Source of the DNA: Burkholderia sp. 9120 | GTDB lineage: Bacteria; Pseudomonadota; Gammaproteobacteria; Burkholderiales; Burkholderiaceae | NCBI RefSeq assembly: GCF_000745015.1 | Contig: NZ_JQNA01000002.1 | Span: forward strand, 1,178,001-1,242,000 | DNA length: 64,000 nucleotides | Direction of reading: 5' to 3' | Shown: positions 9,199-18,235 of the stretch, in pieces | How the letters are laid out: every line of letters begins with the position of its first letter | How positions within the stretch are numbered: position 1 is the first letter of the stretch | Notes under the pieces: model-generated | Databases searched by the model: none | The model's input: only the letters and a program-made list of their open reading frames with translations | Told to the model about the DNA's origin: nothing | Made by a program: the position numbers and the translations under genes

Positions 9199-11004
9199 TC
9201 AATGCGCGCCCATCATCATCAGATGTTCGACACCAGGACCGAGCGCAAGCGCAGGCACATAAGTCAGCGCACCGACCAGCAACACCGTGCCGAGCAGCAG
9301 CACGACGAACAGCGGGCCGTGCGTGGGCAGCGTGCCGCCGGTCACGCCGATACGCTTTTTCGACGCCAGCGAACCGGCAATCGCGAGCACCGGGACGATC
9401 GTGCCGAAGCGGCCGAACCACATCGCGATCGCGGTGAGCCAGTTGTAGAACGGCGTGCTCACGGTCAGGCCGGCGAACGCACTGCCGTTGTTATTGGCGG
9501 CCGAGCTGAACGCGTAGAGGATTTCAGAGAAGCCGTGCGCGCCGGGGTTGGCGATACCCGCCTTGCCCGCGTCGCTCAGCACCGCGATCGACGTGCCCAC
9601 CAGCACCAGCATTGGCGTGAGCAGCACCACGATCGACACCATCTTCATCTCGTACGCTTCGATCTTCTTGCCGACGTATTCCGGCGTACGGCCGATCATC
9701 AGGCCCGCCACGAACACCGCCAGCAGCGCGAACACAAGCATCCCGTACATACCGGAACCGACGCCGCCGAAGATCACTTCGCCGAGTTGCATGAGCAGCA
9801 TCGGATAGAGGCCGCCGATCGGCGTCAGCGAGTCGTGCGTATTGGCGACGGCGCCGCACGAAGCCGCCGTGGTGGCGACCGTGAAGATGCCCGACTGCGC
9901 GATACCGAAGCGCGTTTCCTTGCCTTCCGCGTTACCGCCCGCCTGCAGCGCATTGGCCGACTGATCGACGTGCAACGCGGTGAAGGCCGGATTGCCGCTC
10001 TGCTCCGCGCTGATCTCGCCGAACACGCAGACGCCGAACGCGATCGTCATCGCCGCGAGCACGGCCACGCCCTGCTTGCGGTCCGCGATCATGCGACCGA
10101 ACACCAGCGCCAACGCCGCCGGAATGATCAGGATCGAGAAGATCTGCAGGAAGTTCGAGAACGGCGTCGGGTTTTCATACGGATGCGCCGAGTTGCCGTT
10201 GAAGAAGCCGCCACCGTTGGTGCCGAGCATCTTGATCGCTTCCTGCGACGCCACCGGACCCATGGCGAGCGTCTGCGTCTTCACGGGCGTGTCGACCGTC
10301 ACCGCATTGCCCTTCGCGTCCTTCACCGGATTGCCTTGCGCGTCGAGCTTCGGCGCGGCGTAGGTGGTGGTTTGCAGCGTCGGAACGTCCTCATAGGCCT
10401 TGAAGTTCTGGATCACGCCCTGGCTCATCAGCACGGCCGCGATGATCGCCGACATCGGCAGCAGCACGTACAGCGTCACGCGCGTCAGGTCGACCCAGAA
10501 ATTGCCGATGGTCTGCGCGGTGTGACGCGCGAAGCCGCGAATCAACGCGATCACCACCACGATGCCGGTGGCCGCGGAGAAGAAGTTCTGCACGGTCAGG
10601 CCGAGCATCTGCGTCAGATAGCCGACGGTCTGTTCCGGCGTGTAGTCTTGCCAGTTCGTGTTGGTCACGAAGCTGACGGCCGTGTTGAACGCGCCGTCTA
10701 CCGTCATCGGGCCGAACTGCTGCGGGTTGCCCGGCAGCCACTGTTGCACGCGCAACAACGCGTACAGGAACAGCGCGCCCAAGGCATTGAACGCGATCGT
10801 GGCGATCGCGTAGTGCTTCCAGCCCATTTCCTTCGACGGATCGACACCCGCGATGCGATACAGCAGACGTTCGAGCGGCCCGCCCAGGCGCACCACGCGC
10901 GAGCTGCCGTCCATCACGGCGCTGAGATAGCGGGACATCGGCACCGCGGCGGCCAGCAGCACGACGATGAAGAGGCCCGCCTGCAGGACATTGTTCGAGT
11001 TCAT
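9199..11004 (-). CDS. kdpA: KdpA, K+-transporting ATPase channel subunit
   Basis: A 601-aa integral membrane protein of the potassium-channel-like KdpA family, with about ten helices. Conserved pore segments are visible: AVSFVTNTNWQ, GTNGGGFFNGNSAHPYENPT, the later EVIFGGVGSGMYGMLVFAL and FSSAANNNGSAFAG. It selects potassium and passes it to KdpB. Its ATG overlaps the kdpF stop in an ATGA arrangement (11001-11004), so the two are translationally coupled. Confidence 0.97.
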   Translation of the reverse strand: MNSNNVLQAGLFIVVLLAAAVPMSRYLSAVMDGSSRVVRLGGPLERLLYRIAGVDPSKEMGWKHYAIATIAFNALGALFLYALLRVQQWLPGNPQQFGPMTVDGAFNTAVSFVTNTNWQDYTPEQTVGYLTQMLGLTVQNFFSAATGIVVVIALIRGFARHTAQTIGNFWVDLTRVTLYVLLPMSAIIAAVLMSQGVIQNFKAYEDVPTLQTTTYAAPKLDAQGNPVKDAKGNAVTVDTPVKTQTLAMGPVASQEAIKMLGTNGGGFFNGNSAHPYENPTPFSNFLQIFSILIIPAALALVFGRMIADRKQGVAVLAAMTIAFGVCVFGEISAEQSGNPAFTALHVDQSANALQAGGNAEGKETRFGIAQSGIFTVATTAASCGAVANTHDSLTPIGGLYPMLLMQLGEVIFGGVGSGMYGMLVFALLAVFVAGLMIGRTPEYVGKKIEAYEMKMVSIVVLLTPMLVLVGTSIAVLSDAGKAGIANPGAHGFSEILYAFSSAANNNGSAFAGLTVSTPFYNWLTAIAMWFGRFGTIVPVLAIAGSLASKKRIGVTGGTLPTHGPLFVVLLLGTVLLVGALTYVPALALGPGVEHLMMMGAH

Positions 11005-11093
11005 TCAATGTCCTCCGCGCGCAACAGCGCATAGACCAGATAAGCAAACAGCAGCGCGGTAGCGGCGCCTGACAACCAGAGAATCCAGTTCAT
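11001..11093 (-). CDS. kdpF: KdpF, small K+-ATPase stabilising peptide
   Basis: A 30-aa single-helix peptide, MNWILWLSGAATALLFAYLV then YALLRAEDIE. The AE at the cytoplasmic end and the position immediately before kdpA are typical of KdpF, which stabilises the KdpFABC complex in the lipid bilayer. It shares an ATGA overlap with kdpA downstream and another with the 37-aa reading frame upstream. Confidence 0.9.
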   Translation of the reverse strand: MNWILWLSGAATALLFAYLVYALLRAEDIE

Positions 11094-11203
11094 GACCGCG
11101 CTCCCTGCCCACGACGAAACTGCATCAACTTCTCGCAGCCGGCAATCAATGCAAAGGTCAGCGCGAAAAACAGCACCAGCCCCCCGACATACAGCACATC
11201 CAT
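11090..11203 (-). CDS. 37-aa membrane microprotein heading the kdp operon
   Basis: A short frame, MDVLYVGGLVLFFALTFALI followed by AGCEKLMQFRRGQGARS, with one predicted helix and a basic cytoplasmic tail. It has a GGAG ribosome site 7 bases before its ATG, and its stop overlaps the kdpF start as ATGA, so all of the microprotein, kdpF and kdpA are stitched together by overlapping codons. It is out of frame with kdpF, so it is not simply an N-terminal extension. Comparable tiny proteins are often left unannotated before kdpF. I infer an accessory role in the Kdp complex or in coupling translation, not a proven one. Confidence 0.7.
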   Translation of the reverse strand: MDVLYVGGLVLFFALTFALIAGCEKLMQFRRGQGARS

Positions 11204-11241
11204 TTTTGTTCTCCATATCACGGACTTTGGATAGGTGGAAC

Positions 11242-11297
11242 GTTATGCCGAACCGCGTAAAGGCCTGGTCAAAGAGTCCGCTTGAGGTGTAAAAATC
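11242..11297 (-). promoter_or_regulatory. Candidate kdp promoter and KdpE-binding site
   Basis: On the minus strand GATTTTTACACCTC (11284-11297) resembles the TTTTTTACACC core that KdpE binds upstream of the E. coli kdp operon, as I recall it. Fourteen bases further come TTGACC (11267-11272) and, after 19 bases, CATAAC (11242-11247), a weak -35/-10 pair. The transcript would start about 30 bases before the microprotein. Confidence 0.5.
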
Positions 11298-11430
11298 GCG
11301 TAAACGGACGGCCTGTTCCGGCGGTCGTTAATGGCTGGAATAGATGGAATAGAGGGGAGCGGGCAAGGCGGTGACAGCGAGCGGCTCGACTGATTCGAGC
11401 GCGGCGGTGAAGCAGAAGGGGCAAGGCGTG

Positions 11431-11458
11431 GCGGCGGCGCGATCGATCGCACCGCCGC
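11431..11458. other. 28-bp near-perfect palindrome after the qor stop
   Basis: Two 14-base arms pair with a single mismatch and no loop, centred on gatcgatc. It sits 19 bases past the qor stop. No T tract follows on the minus strand, so it may be a weak terminator or simply a 3' hairpin. Confidence 0.45.
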
Positions 11459-11476
11459 GCGACTATGACGCGTTAG

Positions 11477-12454
11477 TTATTGAGGCAGCAGTACCGTCGA
11501 CCCGGTCGTCCGGCGCCCTTCCAGCTCGGCGTGCGCCTGACCGACATCCGCCAGTGCGTAGCGCTGATTGATGCTCGTCTTCACCTTGCCCGACACCAGC
11601 ACGTCGAACAGTTCCGTCGACATCGACTCGTACTCGGCCCGTTTGGCGATATATGTGAACAACGTGGGACGCGTAAAGAACAGCGAACCCCGCCCCGCGA
11701 ATTCCGACGAATCGATCGGCGGCAACGGTCCCGATGCATTGCCGAAGCTCACGAACATGCCGAGCGGCGCGAGGCAATCGAGCGAGGCCGTAAACGTGTC
11801 CTTGCCGATCGAGTCGTACACCACCGGCACACCCGCGCCGTTGGTGATCTCACGCACGCGCCTGGTGAAGTTCTCGCGCGTGTAGACGATCGCGTGGTCG
11901 CAGCCGTGCGCCTTGGCGATCTCCGCTTTTTCGTCGGAGCCGACGGTGCCGATCACGGTCGCGCCGAGCGCTTTCGCCCATTGGCACACGAGCAGCCCGA
12001 CGCCGCCGGCCGCCGCCTGAATCAGGATCGTGTCGCCGGCCTTCACCGGATAGGTACGGCGCAGCAGATACTGCGCGGTCAAACCTTGCAACATCACCGA
12101 AGCCGCCTGCTCGTCGGTCAGCGCGTCGGGCACCTTGACGACTTGCGCCGCCGCCAGCACGCGTTCCTGCGTATAAGCGCCGGGCGGACGCGCGACGTAG
12201 GCGACGCGATCGCCAGTCTTGAAGCCGGTCACGTCCGCGCCGACCGCGGTCACCTCACCGGCCGCTTCCATGCCGAGACCGCCGGGCAGCGGCAACGGGT
12301 AGAGGCCCGTGCGGAAATAGACGTCGATATAGTTCAGCCCGACCGCCGTCTGCCGGATGCGCAACTCGCCCGCGCCCGGCTCGCCTACCTCGACGTCGAC
12401 CCATTTCATCACTTCCGGGCCGCCGGTTTTGTCAAATCGGATTGCTTTGACCAT
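11477..12454 (-). CDS. Zinc-free quinone oxidoreductase (QOR family, MDR superfamily)
   Basis: A 325-aa medium-chain dehydrogenase/reductase. The N-terminal GroES-like domain reads MVKAIRFDKTGGPEVMKWVD; the Rossmann domain has the NADPH motif AAAGGVGLLVCQWAKALGA. The structural and catalytic zinc ligands of alcohol dehydrogenases are absent, and VGLNYIDVYFRTGLYPLPLP is the QOR signature. It should reduce quinones with NADPH in the cytosol. Two ATGs stand side by side; I chose the second (12454) because AAGGAG is better spaced for it. It is 62 bases downstream of mgsA on the same strand. Confidence 0.9.
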   Translation of the reverse strand: MVKAIRFDKTGGPEVMKWVDVEVGEPGAGELRIRQTAVGLNYIDVYFRTGLYPLPLPGGLGMEAAGEVTAVGADVTGFKTGDRVAYVARPPGAYTQERVLAAAQVVKVPDALTDEQAASVMLQGLTAQYLLRRTYPVKAGDTILIQAAAGGVGLLVCQWAKALGATVIGTVGSDEKAEIAKAHGCDHAIVYTRENFTRRVREITNGAGVPVVYDSIGKDTFTASLDCLAPLGMFVSFGNASGPLPPIDSSEFAGRGSLFFTRPTLFTYIAKRAEYESMSTELFDVLVSGKVKTSINQRYALADVGQAHAELEGRRTTGSTVLLPQ

Positions 12455-12516
12455 CATGTCTCCTTGATGTGATGTTGCGTGAATGCGGGGCAAGGCCCGC
12501 CTTCGAAACCGCCGCT

Positions 12517-12906
12517 TCAGGCCTGCTGCTTCTGGCGCAAGGTCAGCACGTCGAGCACCATGCGCGCCGTCGAAATATTCGTCGCGCACGGAATGTTATG
12601 CACGTCGCACGCGCGCACCAGCGCGTTGATGTCCGGTTCGTGCGGCTGCGGCGTCATCGGATCGCGCAGAAAAATCACCATGTCCACGCGCCCTTCCGCG
12701 AGTTGCGCGCCGATCTGCAAGTCGCCGCCATGCGGGCCCGACAGCATCCGCTCGACCGTCAGGCCGTGCGTGTCGGCAATCCGACCGCCGGTCGTGCCGG
12801 TCGCGACGATCTCGCAACGCCGCAGCGTCTCGACGTATTCGCCGGCCAGTTTGACGATGTCGTCTTTCTTGTGATCGTGCGCGATCAGCGCAATGCGGGT
12901 GCTCAT
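12517..12906 (-). CDS. mgsA: Methylglyoxal synthase
   Basis: A 129-aa protein beginning [20 protein letters not shown], with the phosphate-binding ATGTTGGRI, the [11 protein letters not shown] loop and [20 protein letters not shown] typical of MgsA. It converts dihydroxyacetone phosphate to methylglyoxal plus phosphate, a bypass that relieves phosphate-sugar stress. The start at 12906 has AGGAG at good spacing; the longer open frame upstream lacks one. It lies between an SDR gene (upstream) and qor (downstream), all on the minus strand. Confidence 0.95.
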   Translation of the reverse strand: MSTRIALIAHDHKKDDIVKLAGEYVETLRRCEIVATGTTGGRIADTHGLTVERMLSGPHGGDLQIGAQLAEGRVDMVIFLRDPMTPQPHEPDINALVRACDVHNIPCATNISTARMVLDVLTLRQKQQA

Positions 12907-13014
12907 GACGTAAGACTCCTGAAACCGTTGTGATTGTCGTTGTTGTAGTGAGGATGAAACCGCGGGCACGCGCTCAGGCACGCGCCCGTATGAAACGGGA
13001 AGAACCCGGACCGC

Positions 13015-13794
13015 TCAGAACGTGCCTGGATAAGCGCCGCCGTCGATCAGCCAGTTCTGGCCGGTGATGTACCCCGCATGCACGCTGCACAGAAACGCGC
13101 AGGCGCGGCCGAATTCGTCGCTCGTGCCGAAGCGGCCGGCGGGGATCGTCTTCATGCGCTGCTTGCGCGCGTCGTCGACGGAAATGTTTTGCGCCTTGGC
13201 TTGCGCGTCGAACGTGACGGCGATGCGGTCGGTGTCGAACAGGCCCGGCAGCAGGTTGTTGATCGTCACGCCGGTCGGCGCGACCTTGCGCGCGAGTCCG
13301 GCGACGAAACCGGTCAGCCCCGAGCGCGCGCCGTTCGACAGGCCGAGCACGTCGATCGGCGCCTTCACCGCCGAACTGGTGATGTTGACGATCCGCCCGT
13401 AGCCGCGTGCGCTCATCGAGTCGATGGTCGCGCGGATCAGCTCGATCGGCGTGAGCATGTTGCTCTCGAGCGCGCGGATCCAGTCCTCGTGCGTGAAGTT
13501 GCGGAAGTCGCCCGGCGGCGGGCCGCCCGCGTTATTGACCAGAATGTCCGGCTGCGGACAGGCCGCGAGCGCGGCCGCGCGGCCCTCCGGCGTGGTGATG
13601 TCGCAGGCCACCGTCTTCACTTCCACGCCGCTCTGGCGGCGAATTTCCGCGGCGGTCGCTTCGAGCGTTTCCGCGGTGCGAGCGACGATCGTCAGGTTGA
13701 CGCCCTCGGCGGCGAGCGCTTCGGCGCAACCGCGCCCCAGGCCCTTGCTGGCCGCGCAGACCAGCGCGGTGCGTCCGGCGATTCCCATGTCCAT
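13015..13794 (-). CDS. SDR family protein with degenerate catalytic tetrad
   Basis: A 259-aa Rossmann-fold protein. The nucleotide-binding segment is ALVCAASKGLGRGCAEALA rather than a perfect TGxxxGxG, and VNNAGG is present. The catalytic serine region (VNITSSAVK) is intact, but where Tyr-x3-Lys is expected the sequence reads LSNGARSGLTGF, so Tyr and Lys are missing. The C-terminus (YITGQNWLIDGGAYPGTF) is normal for ketoreductase-like SDRs. This matches a known divergent SDR group resembling beta-ketoacyl reductases with imperfect motifs. Reaction unknown. The ATG at 13794 has GAGGA upstream; an in-frame ATG follows at 13788. Divergent from upp. Confidence 0.85.
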   Translation of the reverse strand: MDMGIAGRTALVCAASKGLGRGCAEALAAEGVNLTIVARTAETLEATAAEIRRQSGVEVKTVACDITTPEGRAAALAACPQPDILVNNAGGPPPGDFRNFTHEDWIRALESNMLTPIELIRATIDSMSARGYGRIVNITSSAVKAPIDVLGLSNGARSGLTGFVAGLARKVAPTGVTINNLLPGLFDTDRIAVTFDAQAKAQNISVDDARKQRMKTIPAGRFGTSDEFGRACAFLCSVHAGYITGQNWLIDGGAYPGTF

Positions 13795-14016
13795 GGTGTG
13801 TGTCCTCGTGATGGCCAAGCGTTGCACAGAATCCCCCGATTCTAGAAGAATCGGTGCCGGACTGCGCCGGGTCGCTGCAATCTCCGGTATCGTCGGACGG
13901 TACTCTTTCGGTAAACTTGCGCCGTGGCGCGTCCGCCAGCCAGCCTCAGCCAACCTCAGGCCGGCCCGGCGACACGCCGAACCGATCCCTCTAGCCGCCG
14001 CTCGTGCCCCCCCGCC

Positions 14017-14667
14017 ATGACTCAGGACAGCCGTTTCCCCAATCTTTTCATCCTCGATCACCCGCTGATCCAGCACAAGCTGTCGCATATGCGTGACCGG
14101 GACACCTCGACTCGCACGTTCCGCGAACTGCTGCGTGAAATCACGCTGCTGATGGGTTACGAAATCACCCGCAATCTGCCCATGACCACGCGCCGCCTGA
14201 CCACGCCGCTGGTGGAGATCGACGCGCCGGTGATCGCCGGCAAGAAGCTCGCCATCGTGCCGGTGCTGCGGGCCGGTATCGGCATGTCGGACGGTTTGCT
14301 GGAACTGGTGCCGTCGGCGCGGGTGGGTCACATCGGCGTGTATCGCGCCGACGACCACCGCCCGGTCGAATATCTGGTGCGCCTGCCGGACCTCGAAGAC
14401 CGCATCTTCATTCTGTGCGACCCGATGGTCGCGACCGGCTACTCGGCCGTGCACGCGGTAGACGTGCTCAAGCGCCGCAACGTGGCCGGCGAGAACATCA
14501 TGTTCCTCGCGCTGGTGGCCGCGCCGGAAGGCGTGCAGGTGTTCCAGGACGCGCATCCGGACGTCAAGCTGTACGTCGCGTCGCTCGATTCGCACCTGAA
14601 CGAGCACGCGTACATCGTGCCGGGTCTCGGCGACGCCGGCGACCGGTTGTTCGGTACGAAGAACTGA
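14017..14667 (+). CDS. upp: Uracil phosphoribosyltransferase
   Basis: A 216-aa enzyme of normal length starting [20 protein letters not shown]. The PRPP-binding loop [17 protein letters not shown] and the uracil-site region [17 protein letters not shown] are both present. It makes UMP from uracil and PRPP in pyrimidine salvage. The ATG at 14017 matches the family N-terminus. It is divergent from the SDR gene, with a 222-bp gap, and is followed by a long hairpin. Confidence 0.96.
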   Translation: MTQDSRFPNLFILDHPLIQHKLSHMRDRDTSTRTFRELLREITLLMGYEITRNLPMTTRRLTTPLVEIDAPVIAGKKLAIVPVLRAGIGMSDGLLELVPSARVGHIGVYRADDHRPVEYLVRLPDLEDRIFILCDPMVATGYSAVHAVDVLKRRNVAGENIMFLALVAAPEGVQVFQDAHPDVKLYVASLDSHLNEHAYIVPGLGDAGDRLFGTKN

Positions 14668-14679
14668 GAATTGCATGAA

Positions 14680-14723
14680 AAAGTGCGGGTTAGCGGGCGT
14701 AAAACGCCGCTGCCCCGCACTTT
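14680..14723 (+). terminator. Hairpin downstream of upp
   Basis: AAAGTGCGGG pairs with CCCGCACTTT over 10 bp, and an inner AGCGG/GCGTTTT-like arm tightens the loop. It starts 13 bases after the upp stop. Only a short TTT follows, so it is a probable but not canonical terminator. Confidence 0.6.
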
Positions 14724-15038
14724 CGTCACCGTTTCCCGCCGCCTCCCCCTCTGCCGCACCCCGCCGCCATGATAAAATTCGAATCCGCTCAAAGAGCGGC
14801 TTAACTGGCGCTATTGCCCGGCGCATCGCGCCTTCACACGGGCGGCGAACCTCGGGCAACCCGCTTTGGGAAGCGGGTCAAGGGCGCCTGGACACGGCCG
14901 GGGCTTACCCCGTGCGGTCACACACCAGACGGTTAGACATCGAGGCGCGCCATCGCGATTCCCACGCGCAAGCGCCCGACATCGCAACGACAATTGCACA
15001 ATGCGTGCGCCCCACTGGCGCGCGCGACGGAGAAAGGT
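14724..15038. other. Intergenic region upp-yebC
   Basis: No gene is supported here. The only structure I see is a perfect 8-bp hairpin ACCCGCTT-TGGG-AAGCGGGT at 14859-14878. GATAAAATTC near 14771-14780 could hold a -10 box (TAAAAT) for yebC. Confidence 0.5.
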
Positions 15039-15767
15039 ATGGCGGGTCATTCGAAATGGGCCAACATCAAGCATAAGAAAGCAGCGGCCGACGCCAAGCG
15101 CGGCAAGGTCTGGACGCGGCTCATCAAGGAAATTCAGGTCGCGGCGCGCATGGGCGGCGGCGACATCGACTCGAACCCGCGTCTGCGGCTCGCCGTCGAA
15201 AAGTCGTACGACGCCAACATGCCGAAAGATAACGTCAACCGCGCGATCCAGCGTGGCGTAGGCGGAGTCGACGGCGCAAGCTACGAAGAAATCCGCTACG
15301 AAGGCTACGGCATCGGCGGCGCGGCGGTGATCGTCGACACCATGACCGACAACCGTACCCGTACGGTGGCGGACGTGCGTCACGCGTTCTCGAAGAACGG
15401 CGGCAACATGGGCACGGACGGCTCGGTGTCGTTCATGTTCGATCACGTCGGCCAGTTCCTGTTCGCGCCCGGCACGGCGGAAGACAAGCTGATGGAAGCC
15501 GCGCTCGAAGCCGGCGCCGACGACGTCGTCACGAATGAAGACGGCAGTATCGAAGTGCTGTGCCCGGCGAACGATTTCCCGAAGGTGAAGACCGCGCTCG
15601 AAGCCGCGGGCTTCAAGGCCGAACTGGCCGAGGTCACGATGAAACCTCAGACGGAAGTCGAATTCACCGGCGACGACGCGCTGAAAATGCAGAAGCTGCT
15701 CGACGCGCTGGAAAATCTGGACGACGTGCAGGAAGTCTATACAAACGCCGCGATCGCCGACGAATGA
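15039..15767 (+). CDS. yebC: YebC/PmpR family DNA-binding regulator (TACO1-like)
   Basis: A 242-aa protein starting [20 protein letters not shown], the invariant YebC opening, with the conserved [13 protein letters not shown] and the later YEGYGIGG and FSKNGGNMG motifs. Family members are described as transcriptional regulators and, more recently, as helpers of translation through difficult proline-rich stretches. GAGAAAGG precedes the ATG at 15039; the open frame upstream is not used. It heads the plus-strand housekeeping block, 100 bases before purD. Confidence 0.95.
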   Translation: MAGHSKWANIKHKKAAADAKRGKVWTRLIKEIQVAARMGGGDIDSNPRLRLAVEKSYDANMPKDNVNRAIQRGVGGVDGASYEEIRYEGYGIGGAAVIVDTMTDNRTRTVADVRHAFSKNGGNMGTDGSVSFMFDHVGQFLFAPGTAEDKLMEAALEAGADDVVTNEDGSIEVLCPANDFPKVKTALEAAGFKAELAEVTMKPQTEVEFTGDDALKMQKLLDALENLDDVQEVYTNAAIADE

Positions 15768-15867
15768 GCGCGCCACGGCGGCGCGCCGGCATCGCGAACG
15801 TTGCGGGTATTCCACGGCTGAGCTGTCCGCGTCAGCCGTTTATGGTTTTTAAGTCTCGGGGATTCAC

Positions 15868-17166
15868 ATGAAGTTACTCGTCGTCGGTTCCGGCGGTCGC
15901 GAACATGCGCTCGCATGGAAGCTCGCGCAATCGCCGCGGGTTCAGCTCGTCTACGTCGCGCCGGGCAATGGCGGCACCGCGCAAGACGAACGTCTGCGCA
16001 ACGTCGACATCACCGAGCCGGCCGCGCTCGCCGATTTCGTCGAGAAAGAACAGATCGCCTTCACGCTGGTCGGTCCGGAAACGCCGCTGGCGGCCGGTAT
16101 CGTCAATCTGTTCCGCTCGCGCGGTCTGAAGATTTTCGGGCCGACCAAAGAAGCCGCCCAGCTCGAAAGTTCGAAAGACTTCGCGAAGGCGTTCATGAAG
16201 CGTCACGCGATTCCCACGGCCGAATACGAAACCTTCGCCGACGTCGCCGCCGCGCACGCCTATCTGGACACCAGGGGCGCGCCGATCGTGATCAAGGCCG
16301 ACGGCCTCGCCGCCGGCAAGGGCGTGGTGGTCGCGCTGTCGCTGGAAGAAGCGCACGCCGCGGTCGACATGATGCTGTCGGACAACAAGCTGGGCGATGC
16401 CGGCGCGCGCGTCGTGATCGAGGAATTCCTCGCCGGCGAAGAAGCGAGCTTCATCGTGATGGTGGACGGCAAGCATGTGCTGCCGCTCGCCTCGAGCCAG
16501 GACCACAAGCGTCTGCTCGACGCCGACCAGGGCCCGAATACCGGCGGCATGGGCGCGTACTCGCCCGCGCCGATCGTCACGCCGCAACTGCATGCGCGCG
16601 TGATGCGCGAAATCATTCTGCCCACCGTGCGCGGCATGGAGAAGGAAGGCATCCGCTTCACCGGCTTCCTGTACGCGGGTCTGATGATCGACGCGCAAGG
16701 CAACCCGAAAACGCTCGAATTCAACTGCCGGATGGGCGACCCGGAAACGCAGCCGATCATGGCGCGTCTGAAGGGCGACTTTTCGAAGGTGGTCGAGCAG
16801 GCGATTGCCGGCACGCTCGACACGGTCGAACTGGAATGGGACCGCCGCACCGCGCTGGGTGTCGTACTCGCCGCGCACAACTATCCGGACACGCCGCGCA
16901 AGGGCGACCGCATCAACGGGATTCCCGCTGAAACGGTGGATTCGGTCACGTTCCACGCCGGCACCACGCTCGCCGACGGCAAGCTGACCACCTCGGGCGG
17001 CCGCGTGCTGTGCGTGGTCGGTCTGGCGGATTCGGTGCGCAGCGCGCAGTCGGTCGCGTACGAAACGATCAACCAGATCGCCTTCGACGGCATGCAGTAT
17101 CGCCGCGACATCGGCTACCGCGCGTTGAACCGCAAGCACGACGCCAGGACCGAAGGCAAGCACTAA
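15868..17166 (+). CDS. purD: Phosphoribosylamine-glycine ligase (GARS)
   Basis: A 432-aa ATP-grasp enzyme. It opens MKLLVVGSGGREHALAWKLA, the family signature, has the ATP-grasp segments IVIKADGLAAGKGVVVAL and VVIEEFLAGEEASFIVMVDG, the substrate loop SSQDHKRLLDADQGPNTGG and the metal-site NCRMGDPETQPIMARL. It joins phosphoribosylamine and glycine to give GAR, the second step of purine synthesis. The adjacent yebC and hemF are in the same orientation. Confidence 0.97.
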   Translation: MKLLVVGSGGREHALAWKLAQSPRVQLVYVAPGNGGTAQDERLRNVDITEPAALADFVEKEQIAFTLVGPETPLAAGIVNLFRSRGLKIFGPTKEAAQLESSKDFAKAFMKRHAIPTAEYETFADVAAAHAYLDTRGAPIVIKADGLAAGKGVVVALSLEEAHAAVDMMLSDNKLGDAGARVVIEEFLAGEEASFIVMVDGKHVLPLASSQDHKRLLDADQGPNTGGMGAYSPAPIVTPQLHARVMREIILPTVRGMEKEGIRFTGFLYAGLMIDAQGNPKTLEFNCRMGDPETQPIMARLKGDFSKVVEQAIAGTLDTVELEWDRRTALGVVLAAHNYPDTPRKGDRINGIPAETVDSVTFHAGTTLADGKLTTSGGRVLCVVGLADSVRSAQSVAYETINQIAFDGMQYRRDIGYRALNRKHDARTEGKH

Positions 17167-17283
17167 GCGGCCACGCCGCTTCCCCGCGTGTGGCGCCGGC
17201 GGCGCTACACTGCGGGTCTTCGCGGCGGCGCTTTGCCGTTGAATCCGGCGGCGCGACGAGCGCCGCCCTCAGTATCTGCATTC

Positions 17284-18207
17284 ATGACCGATTCGAGCTA
17301 CGACGCACAAGCCGTGCGCAGCTGGCTGCAAGGCCTGCAATCGCACATCGCGGACACGCTCGGCGCGTTCGACGGCACCACGTTCGCCACGGACGCCTGG
17401 CAGCGCGCGCCCGGCGAAAAGCTGCGCGGCGGCGGCTGCACGCGGATTCTCGAAGGCGGCCAGTTCTTCGAGCGGGCCGGCATCGGCTTTTCGGACGTCG
17501 CGGGCGACGCGCTGCCGGGTTCGGCGAGCGCGGCGCGTCCGCAACTGGCCGGCCGTGGTTTCGAGGCAATGGGCGTGTCGCTCGTGCTGCACCCGCACAA
17601 TCCGCACTGCCCGACCGTGCATATGAACGTGCGCCTGCTGATCGCGACCAAGGCCGGCGAAGAGCCGGTGTTCTGGTTCGGCGGCGGCATGGATCTGACG
17701 CCGTACTACGGCTACGAAGACGACGCGCAGCATTTTCACCGCACCTGCCGCGATGCGCTGCAGCCTTACGGCGCCGACCTGTACCCGAGTTTCAAGCGCT
17801 GGTGCGACGAGTATTTCTTCCTCAAGCACCGCAACGAACCGCGCGGCATCGGCGGGATTTTCTTCGACGATTTTTCGGCGCCGGGCTTCGATCAGTCGTT
17901 CGCGATGCTCAGGAGCGTTGGCGACGCGTTCCTCGCCGCCTATATGCCGATCGTCGAAAAGCGCCGCAACATTCCGTATGGGCCGGCCGAGCGCGATTTT
18001 CAGGCTTACCGGCGTGGACGCTACGTCGAGTTCAATCTGGTCTTCGACCGTGGCACACTGTTCGGGCTGCAGAGCGGCGGACGCACGGAGTCGATCCTGA
18101 TGTCCATGCCGCCTGTGGTGAACTGGCGTTACAACTGGCAGCCCGAAGCGGGCACGCCGGAAGCGCGTCTTTACAGCGATTTTCTCGTGCCGCGCGACTG
18201 GGTGTGA
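17284..18207 (+). CDS. hemF: Oxygen-dependent coproporphyrinogen III oxidase
   Basis: A 307-aa enzyme with the HemF signatures [21 protein letters not shown], the metal/substrate region [32 protein letters not shown] and [10 protein letters not shown]. It decarboxylates coproporphyrinogen III to protoporphyrinogen IX using oxygen in heme synthesis. I chose the ATG at 17284 because the family N-terminus ([16 protein letters not shown]) begins there; the open frame upstream is arginine/alanine-rich and unconserved. It is followed after 28 bases by nadD. Confidence 0.96.
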   Translation: MTDSSYDAQAVRSWLQGLQSHIADTLGAFDGTTFATDAWQRAPGEKLRGGGCTRILEGGQFFERAGIGFSDVAGDALPGSASAARPQLAGRGFEAMGVSLVLHPHNPHCPTVHMNVRLLIATKAGEEPVFWFGGGMDLTPYYGYEDDAQHFHRTCRDALQPYGADLYPSFKRWCDEYFFLKHRNEPRGIGGIFFDDFSAPGFDQSFAMLRSVGDAFLAAYMPIVEKRRNIPYGPAERDFQAYRRGRYVEFNLVFDRGTLFGLQSGGRTESILMSMPPVVNWRYNWQPEAGTPEARLYSDFLVPRDWV

Positions 18208-18235
18208 CGCGCTTTCCGCCCGCACCGCCCCGCAC

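Noticed and set aside
7272..11034. Long plus-strand open frames (621 and 725 codons) opposite kdpB and kdpA
   Set aside because: Antisense shadows of conserved Kdp proteins with Arg/His-rich composition.
15874..17163. 429-codon frame opposite purD
   Set aside because: Antisense of the conserved ATP-grasp enzyme; no motif of its own.
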